Shown: piece by piece, positions 1 through 11,600 of the stretch
Layout: every line of letters starts with the position of its first letter
How positions within the stretch are numbered: position 1 is the stretch's first letter
DNA from: Paragorgia papillata
Lineage: Eukaryota; Cnidaria; Anthozoa; Scleralcyonacea; Coralliidae
Assembly (NCBI GenBank): GCA_035771165.1
Contig: JAWNZC010000119.1
Coordinates: 124,001 to 188,000 of the forward strand
Length of the DNA: 64,000 nt
Direction of reading: 5' to 3'
Notes under the pieces: generated by a model
What the model was told of the DNA's origin: nothing
The model's input: only the letters and a program-made list of their open reading frames with translations
Databases searched by the model: none
Program-made: the position numbers and the translations under genes

Positions 1-1360
1 TGGGTAAAACATGTAACGTAACATGATATAATCCATAATTACACCCCGATTTTACTGATTATTGGTAAATTGGGGTAAGTTTATGTGTCAGTTGGGTAAA
101 ACATATAATGTAACATGATATAATCCATAATTACACCCCGATTTTACTGATTATTGGTAAATTGGGGTAAGTTTATGTGTGAGTTGGGTAAAACATATAA
201 TGTAACATGATATAATCCATAATTACACCCCGATTTTACTGATTATTGGTAAATTGGGGTTAGTTTATGTGTCAGTTGGGTAAAACATATAATGTAACAT
301 GATATAATCCATAATTACACCCCGATTTTACTGATTATTGGTAAATTGGGGTTAGTTTATGTGTCAGTTGGGTAAAACATATAATGTAACATGATATAAT
401 CCATAATTACACCCCGATTTTACTGATTATTGGTAAATTGGGGTAAGTTTATGTGTCAGTTGGGTAAAACATGTAACGTAACATCATATAATCCATAATT
501 ACACCCCGATTTTACTGATTATTGGTAAATTGGGATAAGTTTATGTGTCAGTTGGGTAAAACATATAATGTAACATGATATAATCCATAATTACACCCCG
601 ATTTTACTGATTATTGGTAAATTGGGGTAAGTATATGTGTCAGTTGGGTAAAACATATAATGTAACATGATATAATCCATAATTACACCCCGATTTTACT
701 GATTATTTGTAAATTGGGGTGAGTTTATGTGTCAGTTGGGTAAAACATGTAACGTAACATGATATAATCCATAATTACACCCCGATTTTACTGATTATTG
801 GTAAATTGGGATAAGTTTATGTGTCAGTTGGGTACAATATCTAATGTAACATTATATAATCCATAATTACACCCCGATTTTACTGATTATTGGTAAATTG
901 GGGTAAGTTTATGTGTCAGTCGGGTAAAACATATAATGTAACATGATATAATCCATAACTACACCCCGATTTTACTAATTATTGGTAAATTGGGGTAAGT
1001 TTATGTGTCAGTTGGGTAAAACATATAACGTAACATGATATAATCCATTATTACACCCCGATTTTACTAATTATTGGTAAATTGGGGTTAGTTTATGTGT
1101 GAGTTGGGTAAAACATATAATGTAACATGATATAATCCATAATTACACCCCGATTTTACTGATTATTGGTAAATTGGGGTTAGTTTATGTGTCAGTTGGG
1201 TAAAACATATAATGTAACATGATATAATCCATAATTACACCCCGATTTTACTGATTATTGGTAAATTGGGGTTAGTTTATGTGTCAGTTGGGTAAAACAT
1301 ATAATGTAACATGATACAATACATAATTACACCCCGATTTTACTAATTATCGGTAAATTG
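1..1360. repeat. 92-bp satellite array, about 15 copies
   Basis: The phrase TGGGTAAAACAT recurs at 1, 93, 185, 277 and onward with an exact 92-bp period to about 1360. Copies differ by only a few substitutions, for example ATGTAACG versus ATATAATG. The array is cut by the left window edge, so its full length is unknown. No coding frame is conserved. Confidence 0.97.
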
Positions 1361-1735
1361 AACCCGCAAAGATACAATTTCGATATATATTTATAAGTAA
1401 TAACATGACTTGAGGGAAATTAGCGATTAAATTTCCCCGCCGCCGAGGGAAGATTTGTGAAAGTCCGAGGGCCGCAATCTTACCAACAGAAAATTTACAC
1501 GGTTGATCAGAGAAGTTGCATCTAATTTTACGGCGTGCATGTTGATGAGGGAAAATATAAGGAAGCGGGAAATTTAGAAGAAGACACTAAAAGATTTATT
1601 TGTCTTCTAATTTTCCCTCATCAACATGCACGGGAAAATTAGAAGACAAACGATAAATTTCCCTCGTGCATGAGCGATGAGGGAAATACGAGGTTTACAT
1701 TCCCTCGGAGAACAAAAGAATCCGAGGCGATCATG

Positions 1736-1777
<42 letters not shown>

Positions 1778-1914
1778 TGTCCGAATATATCGAAATTGTC
1801 GATATTGTTCAGCAATTTTATTCGATTTCAAGTATGCTAGGCAAGACCGTTTCCGTGACAAACAAGATGGACTGCTTTCATTAATTCCTGAATCCTGAAT
1901 CTTTGCGGGTTCAA
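1358..1914. mobile_element. TIR element abutting the satellite
   Basis: The 14-bp sequence TTGAACCCGCAAAG at 1358-1371 recurs inverted at 1901-1914. The left copy lies exactly where the 92-bp satellite breaks off. Inside are an imperfect foldback at about 1427-1735 built on GCATGTTGATGAGGGAAAAT and its inverse, and an AT dinucleotide run. No transposase is visible. Confidence 0.6.
1741..1774. repeat. (AT)n microsatellite
   Basis: An uninterrupted alternating AT tract of about 34 bp. Confidence 0.95.
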
Positions 1915-3420
1915 GTTTGCGAGACATTAGTGAGAACCAAAATATTGTTCTTTACTAGCCGCTCGTATAAAAGCACTTCCATTATTTGCGTTGTTTCAGC
2001 TGGCCGACACGTCAAAACACTCCGGAGACGGAGAGCTTGCGTGAAGCTTTCACGATTACCACAATAATTAATTAATTCAACGAAAAATATCAGAATAAAA
2101 CTTATCACTCAGGTATATTTACTTGAAATATAACTTGATAATTTACTTGAAAACGTGATGGATAATTTATAAGAAGCATTTAGTCACCGTAGCCACTCAT
2201 GACGGAAATGGTTTGGACCGCCATATATGGTAGGGGCCTTCCTGGGTATTGGGGTCTTCTCGTGCGGGGAAGGAATTGCCAAGTCTAGTAGGAGCCTGGG
2301 GAAATTGGATTTAATTACCCCTGAAATGAGGGGTTCCGGTTGTTAAGCGCATGATCGTAGCCTCAGCTGCTGTGCAGAATGTGCGTTGTGTTCATGAGTT
2401 CGTTTCTCATATATTTGTTTGAAATCGCAAATACTATATTTGTGAGAACCCTGCATAAAATGCAGATCAAATACACGTTAAAATTGTCGGAGAGAGACTG
2501 ACACTGCTGGTGGTGGCACTTGACATAAACGTTCTTGAAATCCAAGGTAAATATCAGTTCACGACGCCAATATCGTCATCGATCAGACGATCACAAGCCT
2601 TTTAATACGAGTTGCGATTGCGAAGGCTGATTCCGTCTTTAATTGTCTTAAATATGCTTTTTCGTTGTTTAAATTGTTTTACATTTATACATCAAATATA
2701 ACGACAAATCCCACCGGGATTTGTTTTGTTCATTGCGACTATTTGTTATTCGAAATTCGTCTTGTACTTTGCTATGAAGTTGGTTTGTGTGAATGAGATC
2801 CAGATATAATTAAACAAAGGGAAGAAGTGTAAATGAGGCGTCTAAATTTGAAGATATATATGTTATTGAATAAAGGAATATGTTTGACTTTCATTATTTC
2901 ACAATCTGTATGTTTTGAATCGATTAATTCAATAAATTTAAATGAACCAATCAAAACGGAGAATCAATCCAGTTTCCCCAGAGTCTCCCCCGCGCTCTCC
3001 CGCTGACCAAAAAGGGGGTGACTATGGGCTCGAGATTGCATAGTCCCTGGAATTAAAGTGTCTGGAAACGCGGCGTACTTCAAAGGAAAAACACGGCAAG
3101 CTTTGCCCATATTGAGGTAAGCGTATCACGTGACATGAAGGGGCACGGTCAAGGCTATCAATATGGCGACAGAACAAGGCGCGAGCGCTTTCCAAGTGAA
3201 ATATTGACGATGATGAGTTTGATTTTTTTTTATTTCATCACTACATTTTGAAAATGTCGAAGAGGCGGGAGGTTTATATTCTATATTTCATATCAAAATA
3301 TGCCATGAAATTTTGAAATTGGAGAGGTAGGTGTTTTTATGTTTCCTTGTTTTCCGAAATGTACATAAATAAAACACTATGTAATGCGGACCTCTCAACT
3401 TTGAAATTTGCGACGGAGTG
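1915..3420. other. No gene recognised
   Basis: Only short open frames without recognisable similarity are present. Around 2985-3060 there is a diverged match to the end of the MULE-like MITE described at 4809 (GAGATTGCAT motif). Confidence 0.5.
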
Positions 3421-3439
3421 AGATTTTGGACGACACTCA

Positions 3440-3550
3440 CCTAGGGGGGTCCTGGGGCATGCCCCCCCCCCCCGAAAATTTTTGAATCTCAAATGTCTGA
3501 AATGCCGTTTTCCTGCATTTTGAGAGCACTTTGAAATGAAATCTAAAGCA
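3440..3550 (+). mobile_element. Fragment of the GGGGCATGCCCC element family
   Basis: The segment CCTAGGGGGGTCCTGGGGCA, followed by AAAATTTTTGAATCTC and CTGCATTTTGAG, matches the middle of the fuller copies at 5583-6019 and 17579-18007. It has no recognisable ends here. Confidence 0.6.
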
Positions 3551-4328
3551 TTTACGTTCTTCAATCAACTTGAATCCCAACGCGTGTATGATATATATTT
3601 AGTTAATTTAAAAGATACTTACAATTTAATTTCAGCATTTGATAGATAAAGATGATTGATCTAAAATAGTATATAATGACTAGCGTACAAATAAAATGTC
3701 ATCTCATCTTTTTAGATGATCCAGCGAGATCAAGATTCCATGAATTTGATCATTACAGTACCTTGAAGCTAATTAAGGTAATGTGAATTCTAATGTGTTT
3801 ATATAATGTGTATATCTTATTAAGGGGAGCCTGGGTGGGAGAGTGGGGGGGGGGGGGGGGACAAAATGATGATGTCATCCTTATATGACGTCGTAATTGT
3901 TGGTACTTCATGTCAATTCTACATAATAGGTTTCATACAGATAATTGTGATTTTAAAATATATATGATGGTTTCTGGTTGTTTAAGGTAGTGCTAACCAG
4001 GGGGGGGCGAGGGGGGGTGACCGCCCCCCCCCCCAATGGTCTCCAAGACCGCTCTCGTGAAAAGTTTAAATCCATGGAGAAACTTGTAGGGGGGGGGGGG
4101 GTAGAGTTGTTTTAAGTCCAAGTGAGTAGATGTGTTATATATATTTAAGGCATGCATATGCTATAAATTACAATACTAAGGGTCTATACAAAATGACTCC
4201 AACCTGTTTTTACATTTACGACTTGTTTATAAATAAATCTAAAGATATTTGCACGTGTATCATTCTATGTTCTGGTTTGATTTCAACAAAATTATGTAAT
4301 TTATGGCTTTCAGATTACTCTTAAATAA
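3551..4328. other. Non-coding stretch with long G or C homopolymers
   Basis: No gene is recognised. Runs of 12 or more G or C occur near 3846, 4023 and 4090, which are places where assembly length errors are likely. Confidence 0.5.
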
Positions 4329-4461
4329 TTGCCTCAAAATGCAGGAAATAGTGTTTCAGAAACCCTAGAAATCCAAAATGTTCCGGGGGGGCATGCCCCG
4401 GACCCCCCTAGGAGACCGAGGTTCTCGCCCCCCCAAACCCAAGACCCTGGCTACACCACTG
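4329..4461 (-). mobile_element. Right end of a CAGTGG-type hAT-like element containing the GGGGCATGCCCC block
   Basis: The block CTCAAAATGCAGGAAAT through CCCGGACCCCCCTAG is followed by TGGCTACACCACTG. That end is close to the inverse of the CAGTGGCGTAGCCAGG termini of the elements at 12098 and 41124. The left end was not found. Confidence 0.5.
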
Positions 4462-4808
4462 CTTAATCCCAAACATTCGTAAACCTAACCCAAATTATTA
4501 TGTGGACCTAACACATAGTAGCCACGAGACGAATGGTTGGCACTTGGCGTTGCTGCACTAAGTCTCCAGAGCGAACTAATGCAAGAAAAGATATGAAAAA
4601 CACATTCACACACTTGTGAACTATTTGACCAGCTAGCGGTGTGAGCTCAGCACTTGGAATCATTACATACCAACCCCTGCAACCCCCACCCCAATGTTTC
4701 TCACCGGATTTGGAAGATTCTCAAATTTGATCTTGGAAAAAAAGGGGGGTGTCCCCCCCTAGCGACGCCCCTGCATATAAGGACTAAGGTTATTTAATGG
4801 TCACTCGT

Positions 4809-5133
4809 CAATCTCGTTCCCAGAGCCCACGTTCCCCTTACCCAGCGGGCGGGAAACGAGGTGATAAATCCATGTCCTATTTACACGAATTTTTGGCCTT
4901 AGGTTAGGGTGTGTGTTGGGGTCAGGCTTTCATGAAGTACCTGGGTTATTTAGGACATGGAATTATTACCGGAAACGAGAGGGTCTGGGATAATCCGTTC
5001 ACGCCATCACAGGATTCTTGTTATCCGGAAGAAGAGTTATATAGAGTTCACTGTGTTCATCAGCCAATGAAATATCGATGTGAAACGGATTATCCCAGAG
5101 TCTCTCGTGGGCTCTGGGAACGAGATTGCATGG
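4809..5133. mobile_element. MULE-like MITE with 9-bp target duplication
   Basis: The element starts CAATCTCGTTCCCAGAGCCC and ends near GGGCTCTGGGAACGAGATTG. It is flanked by the 9-bp direct repeat GTCACTCGT at 4800-4808 and 5134-5142. A second copy at 19108-19333 also has a 9-bp duplication, the length typical of Mutator-like elements. It contains the MITE at 4860-4970 and encodes no transposase. Confidence 0.85.
4860..4970 (+). mobile_element. 111-bp hAT-like MITE, GGTTATAAATCC family
   Basis: The element begins GGTGATAAATCCATGTCC and ends GGACATGGAATTATTACC. It is flanked by the 8-bp duplication GGAAACGA at 4852-4859 and 4971-4978. Other copies lie at 12543, 39188, 39176 (outer) and 41306. 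The 8-bp duplication is typical of hAT elements. Confidence 0.93.
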
Positions 5134-5232
5134 GTCACTCGTGTGATATGCCGGATTTATTGTGAGTAAAGCTTAACGATGTTAAATCCTTAAATCCCAT
5201 ATCACACGAGTGACAATTAATTAACCTTCTCA

Positions 5233-5265
5233 AACTCATTAATAATTGATGAGTTAATTAGCCAA
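5233..5265 (+). repeat. Dispersed CATTAATAATTCATGAG motif
   Basis: AACTCATTAATAATTGATGA is one of at least eight near-copies in the window (10985, 11562, 11884 inverse, 15188, 23986, 34303 inverse, 55375 inverse). Several have the same A-rich flank resembling AAAACACAAAGG. Confidence 0.6.
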
Positions 5266-5448
5266 TCAAAGAAAACTATTTGGTCGTATGCATGAGTTAT
5301 AAAACCCTGTAAAGGTCGCGCAAACTGAATTCACAATTAAGAAATCAGATTATAAACGGCACAAACAAAGAACCGTTTATTACCACATTTCTTAATTATA
5401 AATTAAACTTAATATGCACCAATATCACCAAATCGACGATTGAGAAAC

Positions 5449-6162
5449 TATTTCATAAACTCGTGTATCGTGTTTTACCAGAGGTTGCAAACACTCGAGA
5501 ACAACAAAAATCACTCGGCGTATTACCTCGTAATTTTCAATGTTCTCTCGTGTTTGTAAAACATTCGAAATAAATAAAAATCCAGGGGCGCAACTAGGGG
5601 GGGGGGGGGGGTTGGGGGGTTGCAACCCCTGCCCTTTTTAACCCCTGCCCTTTTTGTGAGACCTCTAATACTAGGTTAGACATTAGATAAACAAATAATT
5701 AATCGTCTGTTGTAGTACGCAATACAATTCTCCGCAAATCTGAGGCTGCCTTATAATTATGATAAATTTTAAATAATGCGAGACCAAAATAAAAATTTCC
5801 GCAACCGAAAATATGAGAAAAGCGTCCTCAAAATGCAGGAAATGCCGTTTCAGAAACCCAAAATTCAAAAATTTTCCGGGGGTGCATGCCCCCGGACCCC
5901 CTAGAATCTCTGCTTCCCACGCCACTGGCTTCTAGTCCCAAATTGTTTAAAATACTGAACGACTTTGCCCTTTTTTTGCGTTCAACCCCTGCCCTCGAAA
6001 TTTTCTAGTTGCGCCCCTGAAATCACTCGGCTTGCAGCCTCGTGATTTTCATTATTCTCTCATGTTTTACAAACACTCGACAACAATGAAAATTACTCGG
6101 TTAACGGCCTCGTGATTTTCATTGTCCTCTCGTGTTTGTAATCCCCACTCGTTTATGAAATA
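5449..6162. mobile_element. Foldback with CTCG arms, split by a later insertion
   Basis: TATTTCATAAACTCGTG at the left is answered by CACTCGTTTATGAAATA at the right. The arms contain repeated blocks of the form AATCACTCGGC...GCCTCGTGATTTTC. A 437-bp TIR element at 5583-6019 is inserted within it. Confidence 0.7.
5583..6019. mobile_element. 437-bp TIR element, CAGGGGCGCAACTAG ends
   Basis: CAGGGGCGCAACTAG at the left and CTAGTTGCGCCCCTG at the right are perfect 15-bp inverted ends. AAATC flanks both sides, consistent with a 5-bp target duplication. An inverted, diverged copy lies at 17579-18007. The interior carries the GGGGCATGCCCC block and no coding frame. Confidence 0.85.
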
Positions 6163-6170
6163 TTAAGAGA

Positions 6171-6312
6171 TTATTAACCGAGAACGAGGTCTGTACGGGA
6201 AAATATCAGACCAACGTCTTGGCAGTACGGACCGAGCCGCAGGCGAGGTTCGTACAAAAAAGACCGAGGTCTGATATTTTCCCGTTACAGACCGAGTAAA
6301 CGAGGTTAATAA
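6171..6312. mobile_element. Foldback, ACCGAG family
   Basis: TTATTAACCGAGAACGAGG is answered by ACCGAGTAAACGAGGTTAAT, with GGGAAAATATCAGACC inverted inside. The same layout with different arm sequence occurs at 60785-60920 and 61715-61875. Confidence 0.7.
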
Positions 6313-7465
6313 AACGTTTATTACATCGCTATTTCAAGTTTTTCGATAATTACTGTATTAAACTTAGTGTGAAAACCTTAGAAATTCACGCGAGCAAAAT
6401 CAACATCCGGGACAACGGTCCAGATACGGAAAAAGACGGACCGTGGTCCGGATACGCATTTTTACGGACCGTGCGTTGACCAATCAGAACTCAGGATATT
6501 ACATAATGACACACCCAAAATTACATGAGAAGACAATAGCTGATTGAAAGCAAGGTTAAAAGTTACATATTTCTGATAAATGATATAAAATGCTTTGTTT
6601 AATTCAGTGAATATTCATTGTGAATGCGTGATAACTTATTGATAGTTATATCGATAGTTATAGATAGTTATCGATAGTTGATAGTTATCCCACTAGTTAT
6701 CACATACTAATGAACATTTTTATCCCTGTATAATGATTTGTAAATAAATAAATAAATAAACATGTTGAAAGCATTTGGCCACCCTGTTGAATGATGTTGA
6801 ACGTTGCAATTGTTGAATGGTGTTGAATGATGTTGAACGAAATTTGAACATGTTCAAATTTTCGTTCAACATACGTTCAACAATGTTGAACGATGTTGCA
6901 TGAAATGTTGAAAGCGTTTGGCCAAGCAACAAACACGCTTCAGCCCCCCTGTTGCAGTACAATATGACGATTTTGCAATTGTTAGTAGTTTTCCAGAAAG
7001 ATACATGTTTTGTCATTAACAATCAACAGTCAGCTTAGACGTCAATGTTAGTTTTGATGACTTACAACAAGTTAAATGCCTGTGTATGTTTTGAGGTACT
7101 GCCACTGGGTTATTTTGAGGTACATATACCTGTATAATATTAATATAAGAATATGGAAATATAAACCGGAATATTGGAATAGAAAACCAATCACAGCACG
7201 ATATTACATAGTTTACCATGAAATAAGTATAGGTTAGTGACCGAGGTTAAGGTCACTAACCAACTTAGTTTATTCATGACACAGACGATATTTGTCATTA
7301 TTTAACAAAAAAATGGTATTCTAGACGTAGTTTTAAAGCGATATAGTAGGTCATTTAATATGCAAGGTCAATAACCTATATATTAACCGCGGCACATCAA
7401 AGATAATTTATGCATGAATAAACTAAGGAATCATATTACCATTTACCGAGAATTGACTATTGTGA
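6313..7465. other. Intergenic, with GATAGTTA and GTTGAAC short repeats
   Basis: No gene is recognised. At 6640-6690 a GATAGTTA motif repeats. At 6765-6945 the word GTTGAA recurs in both orientations around AACATGTTCAAATTTTCG, forming an imperfect foldback. A short perfect palindrome, GGTTAGTGACC and inverse, lies at about 7232-7261. Confidence 0.6.
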
Positions 7466-7524
7466 AACTGAGTCAAACGATTTCCAAGACCTGAACTGAG
7501 TCAAACGATTTCCAGTTTCGTTTG
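7466..7524 (+). promoter_or_regulatory. Duplicated AP-1-like sites and an IRF-like motif upstream of the TRIM-TLDc start
   Basis: A 21-bp direct repeat (7466-7486 and 7494-7514) contains TGAGTCA twice, the exact AP-1 consensus. At 7516-7524 TTTCGTTTG reads CAAACGAAA on the other strand, which fits the NAANNGAAA core used by IRF factors. The sites lie about 55-110 bp before the start codon. A promoter role is inferred from position only. Confidence 0.45.
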
Positions 7525-7577
7525 TTGATTAAGTTTAAAAGAAACTACTACACTTTTTGAAGAAAACGTTGTCCACA

Positions 7578-8682
7578 ATGGCTACTTCTCCACCCGACGT
7601 CGTTCCAGTTGATGAACTAGAATCCTTACTCACATGTGCCATTTGCATAGAAACTTTGAACGAACCTCGAACATAATTGCCTTGCTTTCACTCTTTTTGC
7701 AAAGTCTGTTTAGAGAAGTTTGTAAAACGCCATCGTGAGGAAGCAGCTGGTAAAGAGATTGAAGTATTCAACTGTCCGACATGTCGGTCAGAATTTAATC
7801 TGAAAACAAAAGATGAAGTAGCAGGAATGGCGAGCAGTCATTTTATCAGAAATATGTTAGACGTCATAGCGATTCAACGACGAGCAAAGATTTCTAAATG
7901 TTCTGTTTGTCAACAGCCAGCCGTTAGTCGATGCACGACGACCTGTGAGATGTTCATGTGCGAAAAATGTCTTACGTCTCACGAAACCTGGCCAAGCAAC
8001 AAGAAACACACTGTGACTGTGCTATCAATAAACGAGTTGAGTCAACCTGAGAACCAAACGAAGATCAAGGCAAAACTTCACTGCAAGAAACATGAGAACA
8101 AGACCCTTAAGTTCTATTGCGAGACATGTAAAGAACTGATCTGTAGTCATTGCATGGTCTTGAATCACATCAAACAAAATCATTCATGTCTCTCGGTTGA
8201 CGAAGTGGCTGAAAAGCAAAGAGAACCATTACGATCAGGCTGTGCCTCTCTAGACGAGAAGTTATCTGAGGCCAAGGAAGCACTGGAAGCCATCAGCAAG
8301 GTCAAGGCCAGAATCACTCAACAGAAAGAAGACATCTTGAAAAAAGTCGCGGAGAAACTAGACGCGAAAGCTCAGCTGATGATTAACGAAGTAGACAAGA
8401 TTTATAATGAAATGCACACAGATCTGAGCAAACAACAGGATGGCATAAAGAGTTATGTTGATAAGGTGAATAACTCAGTTGGTCTACCAAGGAGTCTTTT
8501 GGAGAAAGGCAGCATCGAAGAAGTACTTTCCTCTCAGAAGATGATTGAAGAAAATATTGAACATGTCAAGAATGAGAGTCCAACGAATTTGAAGCCTGTA
8601 CATGATGGCAAGATTGAATATGAAAGTGAGAGAATAGATGACTTGAATGTTGATGATATTCTGGAGAAATTAGGAGGAATAG
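7578..8682 (+). pseudogene. TRIM-TLDc exon 1 (RING, B-boxes, coiled coil) with in-frame TAA
   Basis: The ATG at 7578 opens MATSPPDVV. The donor is AG|GTAAGA at 8682/8683, leaving phase 1. Except for TAA at 7674-7676 the frame is open for 368 codons. The stop could be a CAA-to-TAA change or a 3-base insertion, because family members commonly read EPRTLPC here. No methionine between the stop and the RING histidine could rescue the domain. Confidence 0.85.
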
Positions 8683-11600
8683 GTAAGATCATAGAATGAT
8701 ATGATTACTGTTGTAAAGAGGGAACTTATTAGAGGGAGGGGTGGGGGGACTTAGTAGAGGGAAAGGAAGTTTATTAGAGGGAGGGGACTTATTAGAGGGA
8801 AGGGGGCTTATTAGAGAGAGGGGACTTATTAGAGGGAGGGGACTTATTAGAGGGAGGGGGGCTTATTAGAGGGAAGGGGGCTTATTAGAGAGAGGGGACT
8901 TATTAGAGGGAAGGGGGCTTATTAGAGAGAGGGGACTTATTAGAGGGAAGGGGGCTTATTAGAGAGAGGGGACTTATTAGAGGAAAGGGGGCTTATTAGA
9001 GAGAGGGGGCTTATTAGAGGGAAGGGGGCTTATTAGAGAGAGGGGACTTATTAGAGGGAGGGGACTTATTAGAGAGAGGGGGCTTATTAGAGGGAAGGGG
9101 GCTTATTAGAGAGAGGGGACTTATTAGAGGGAGGGGACTTATTAGAGGGAGGGGGGCTTATTAGAGGGAAGGGGGTTTATTAGAGGGAAGGGGCTTATTA
9201 GAGTGAGTGGTTTTATTAGAGGGAGGGGCTTATTAGAGGGAGGGGGCTTATTAGAAGGAGGGGGGCTTATTAGAGGGAGGGGGGCTTATTAGAGTGCAGG
9301 GTTTTATTAGAGGGAGGGGGCTTATTAGAGGGAAGGGGGCTTATTAGAGGGAAGGGGGTTTATTAGAGGGAAGGGGCTTATTAGAGTGAGTGGTTTTATT
9401 AGAGGGAGGGGGCTTATTAGAGGGAGGGGGCTTATTAAAAGGAGGGGGGCTTATTAGAGGAAGGGGGGCTTATTAGAGTGCAGGGTTTTATTAGAGGAAG
9501 GGGGCTTATTAGAGGGAGGGGGGCTTATTAGAGGGAAGGGGGCTTATTAGAGGGAGGGGGGCTTATTAGAGTGCAGGGTTTTATTAGAGGGAGGGGGCTT
9601 ATTAAAAGGAGGGGGGCTTATTAGAGGGAGGGGGGCTTATTAGAGTGCAGGGTTTTATTAGAGGGAGGGGGCTTATTAGAGGGAGGGGGGCTTATTAGAG
9701 GGAAGGGGGCTTATTAGAGGGAGGGGGCTTATTAGAAGGAGGGGTGCTTATTAGAGGAAGGGGGGCTTATTAGAAGGAGGGGGGGTTATTAGAAGGAGGG
9801 GGCTTATTAGAGGGAGGGGGCTTATTAGAGGGAGGGGGGCTTATTAGAGGGAAGGGGGCTTATTAGAGGGAAGGGGCTTATTAGAGTGAGTGGTTTTATT
9901 AGAAGGAGGGGGGCTTATTAGAGGGAGGGGAGCTTATTAGAATGCAGGGTTTTATTAGAGGGAGGGGGCTTATTAGAGGGAGGGGGGGGGGCTTATTAGA
10001 GGGAAGGGGGCTTATTAGAGGGAAGGGGCTTATTAAAGTGAGTGGTTTTATTAGAGGGAGGGGGCTTATTAGAGGGAGGGGGCTTATTAGAGGGAAGGGG
10101 GCTTATTAGAGGGAAGGGGCTTATTAGAGTGAGTGGTTTTATTAGAGGGAGGGGGCTTATTAGAGGGGGGGGGGCTTATTAGAAGGAAGGGGGCTTATTA
10201 GAGGGAAGGGGCTTATTAGAGTGAGTGGTTTTATTAGAGGGAGGGGGGCTTATTAGAGGGAGGGGGGCTTATTAGAGTAAGGGGTTTTATTAGAGGGAGG
10301 GGGACTTATTAGAGGGAGGGGGCGTATTAGAGGGAGGGGGCTTATTAGAGAGAGGGGGCTTATTAGAGAGAGGGGTGCTTATTAGAGGGAGGGGTGCTTA
10401 TTAGAGGGAGGGGGCTTATTAGAGAGAGGGGGCTTATTAGAGAGAGGGTGCTTATTAGAGAGAGGGGCTTATTAGAGGGAGGGGCTTATTAGAGGGAGGG
10501 GCTTATAGAGAGACGAGGCTAATTAGAGGGAGGGGGAAATTATTTAATTTTCTAAGTCAGTAAGAAAAAATCCTGAAATCTAAAACCAATTGTTTTCTAC
10601 TAATTTTCTATTATTGAAGTTCATTATTGTAGACAGTCAATTGTTTAAATTAAATCTTGTTTACTGTTCATGTGTAACTTTATTTAGCTGATCATCCCAT
10701 GCCTGATGATTTATTGAGTAACTCCATCATTCTGAGAGGGAAAAATAATTATAAAAATCAAATGAAAGAATGGTTGAATGATAAATGTAAATGGCATCTT
10801 TGCTATCGAGCTGGCAGAGATGGATGGAGTGCACAAGATTTTCACAGATGTTGTGACAATAAGGGACCTACAGTGACTTTAGTGAAAGTTGGGAATTATA
10901 TTTTTGGTGGATATTCAGACCAGAACTCACAGGGGAGGTAAATGATTTAGAAACTATTTTTAAATAATTTTTAAGTGATAGTTATCAAATTCATTAATAA
11001 TTCATGAAGAAAATTCAAAAGAAATGAATGCATTGTTAATGCCCATAAAGATCGGACGCGAATATTTTTTAAGGTCCCTTATCAAATTTTAAGTGTAAAT
11101 GATGAACACTTTGTTTAAGAGTCGTAGGAAAGGTTAGATAAGATAATTTACAGTCAGAAAAAGCTCAATTTGAGGCACTAGTGCCTATTAACTTTGATAA
11201 AACCTTGATGTTTTATTAATCAATGTTTTACCCATAGTTGTGAAATTCATGAATAATTAATGAGGTTAAGAAGCAATCAAAACATAGCATTCAAGTCACA
11301 TGTATACGTCTGTAAATCCTAATCAAGATCATCTTTTGGACAAAGTGATCTGTATCAAAAGTTAAGAATACTAATTAGCCTTCTTGGTGATCTTTAACCA
11401 AAAGTTATGAATACTAATTAGCTTCATTCTATTGTTTCATTTCACAAGTACGATAAAGCATTCGCGTCCGATCTGTATGGGGATTTACTTCGGCTCGCCT
11501 GCGGCTCGCCTTGTAAATCCCCATACAGATCGGCCGCTCATGCTTTATCTACAGTTACTTATCAAATTCATTAATAATTCATGAAGAAAATTTAAAAGAA

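Larger units (their letters stand above)
4786..5228. mobile_element. Foldback element, outermost of a three-level nest
   Basis: The left arm reads AAGGTTATTTAATGGTCACT and continues after the inner insertion at 5143-5151. The right arm at 5198-5228 is its inverse with two mismatches over 31 bp. The two inner elements at 4809-5133 and 4860-4970 interrupt the left arm, so this is the oldest layer. Confidence 0.75.

Noticed and set aside
1..1360. CRISPR-like array
   Set aside because: The 92-bp units are contiguous with no unique spacers. It is a eukaryotic satellite.
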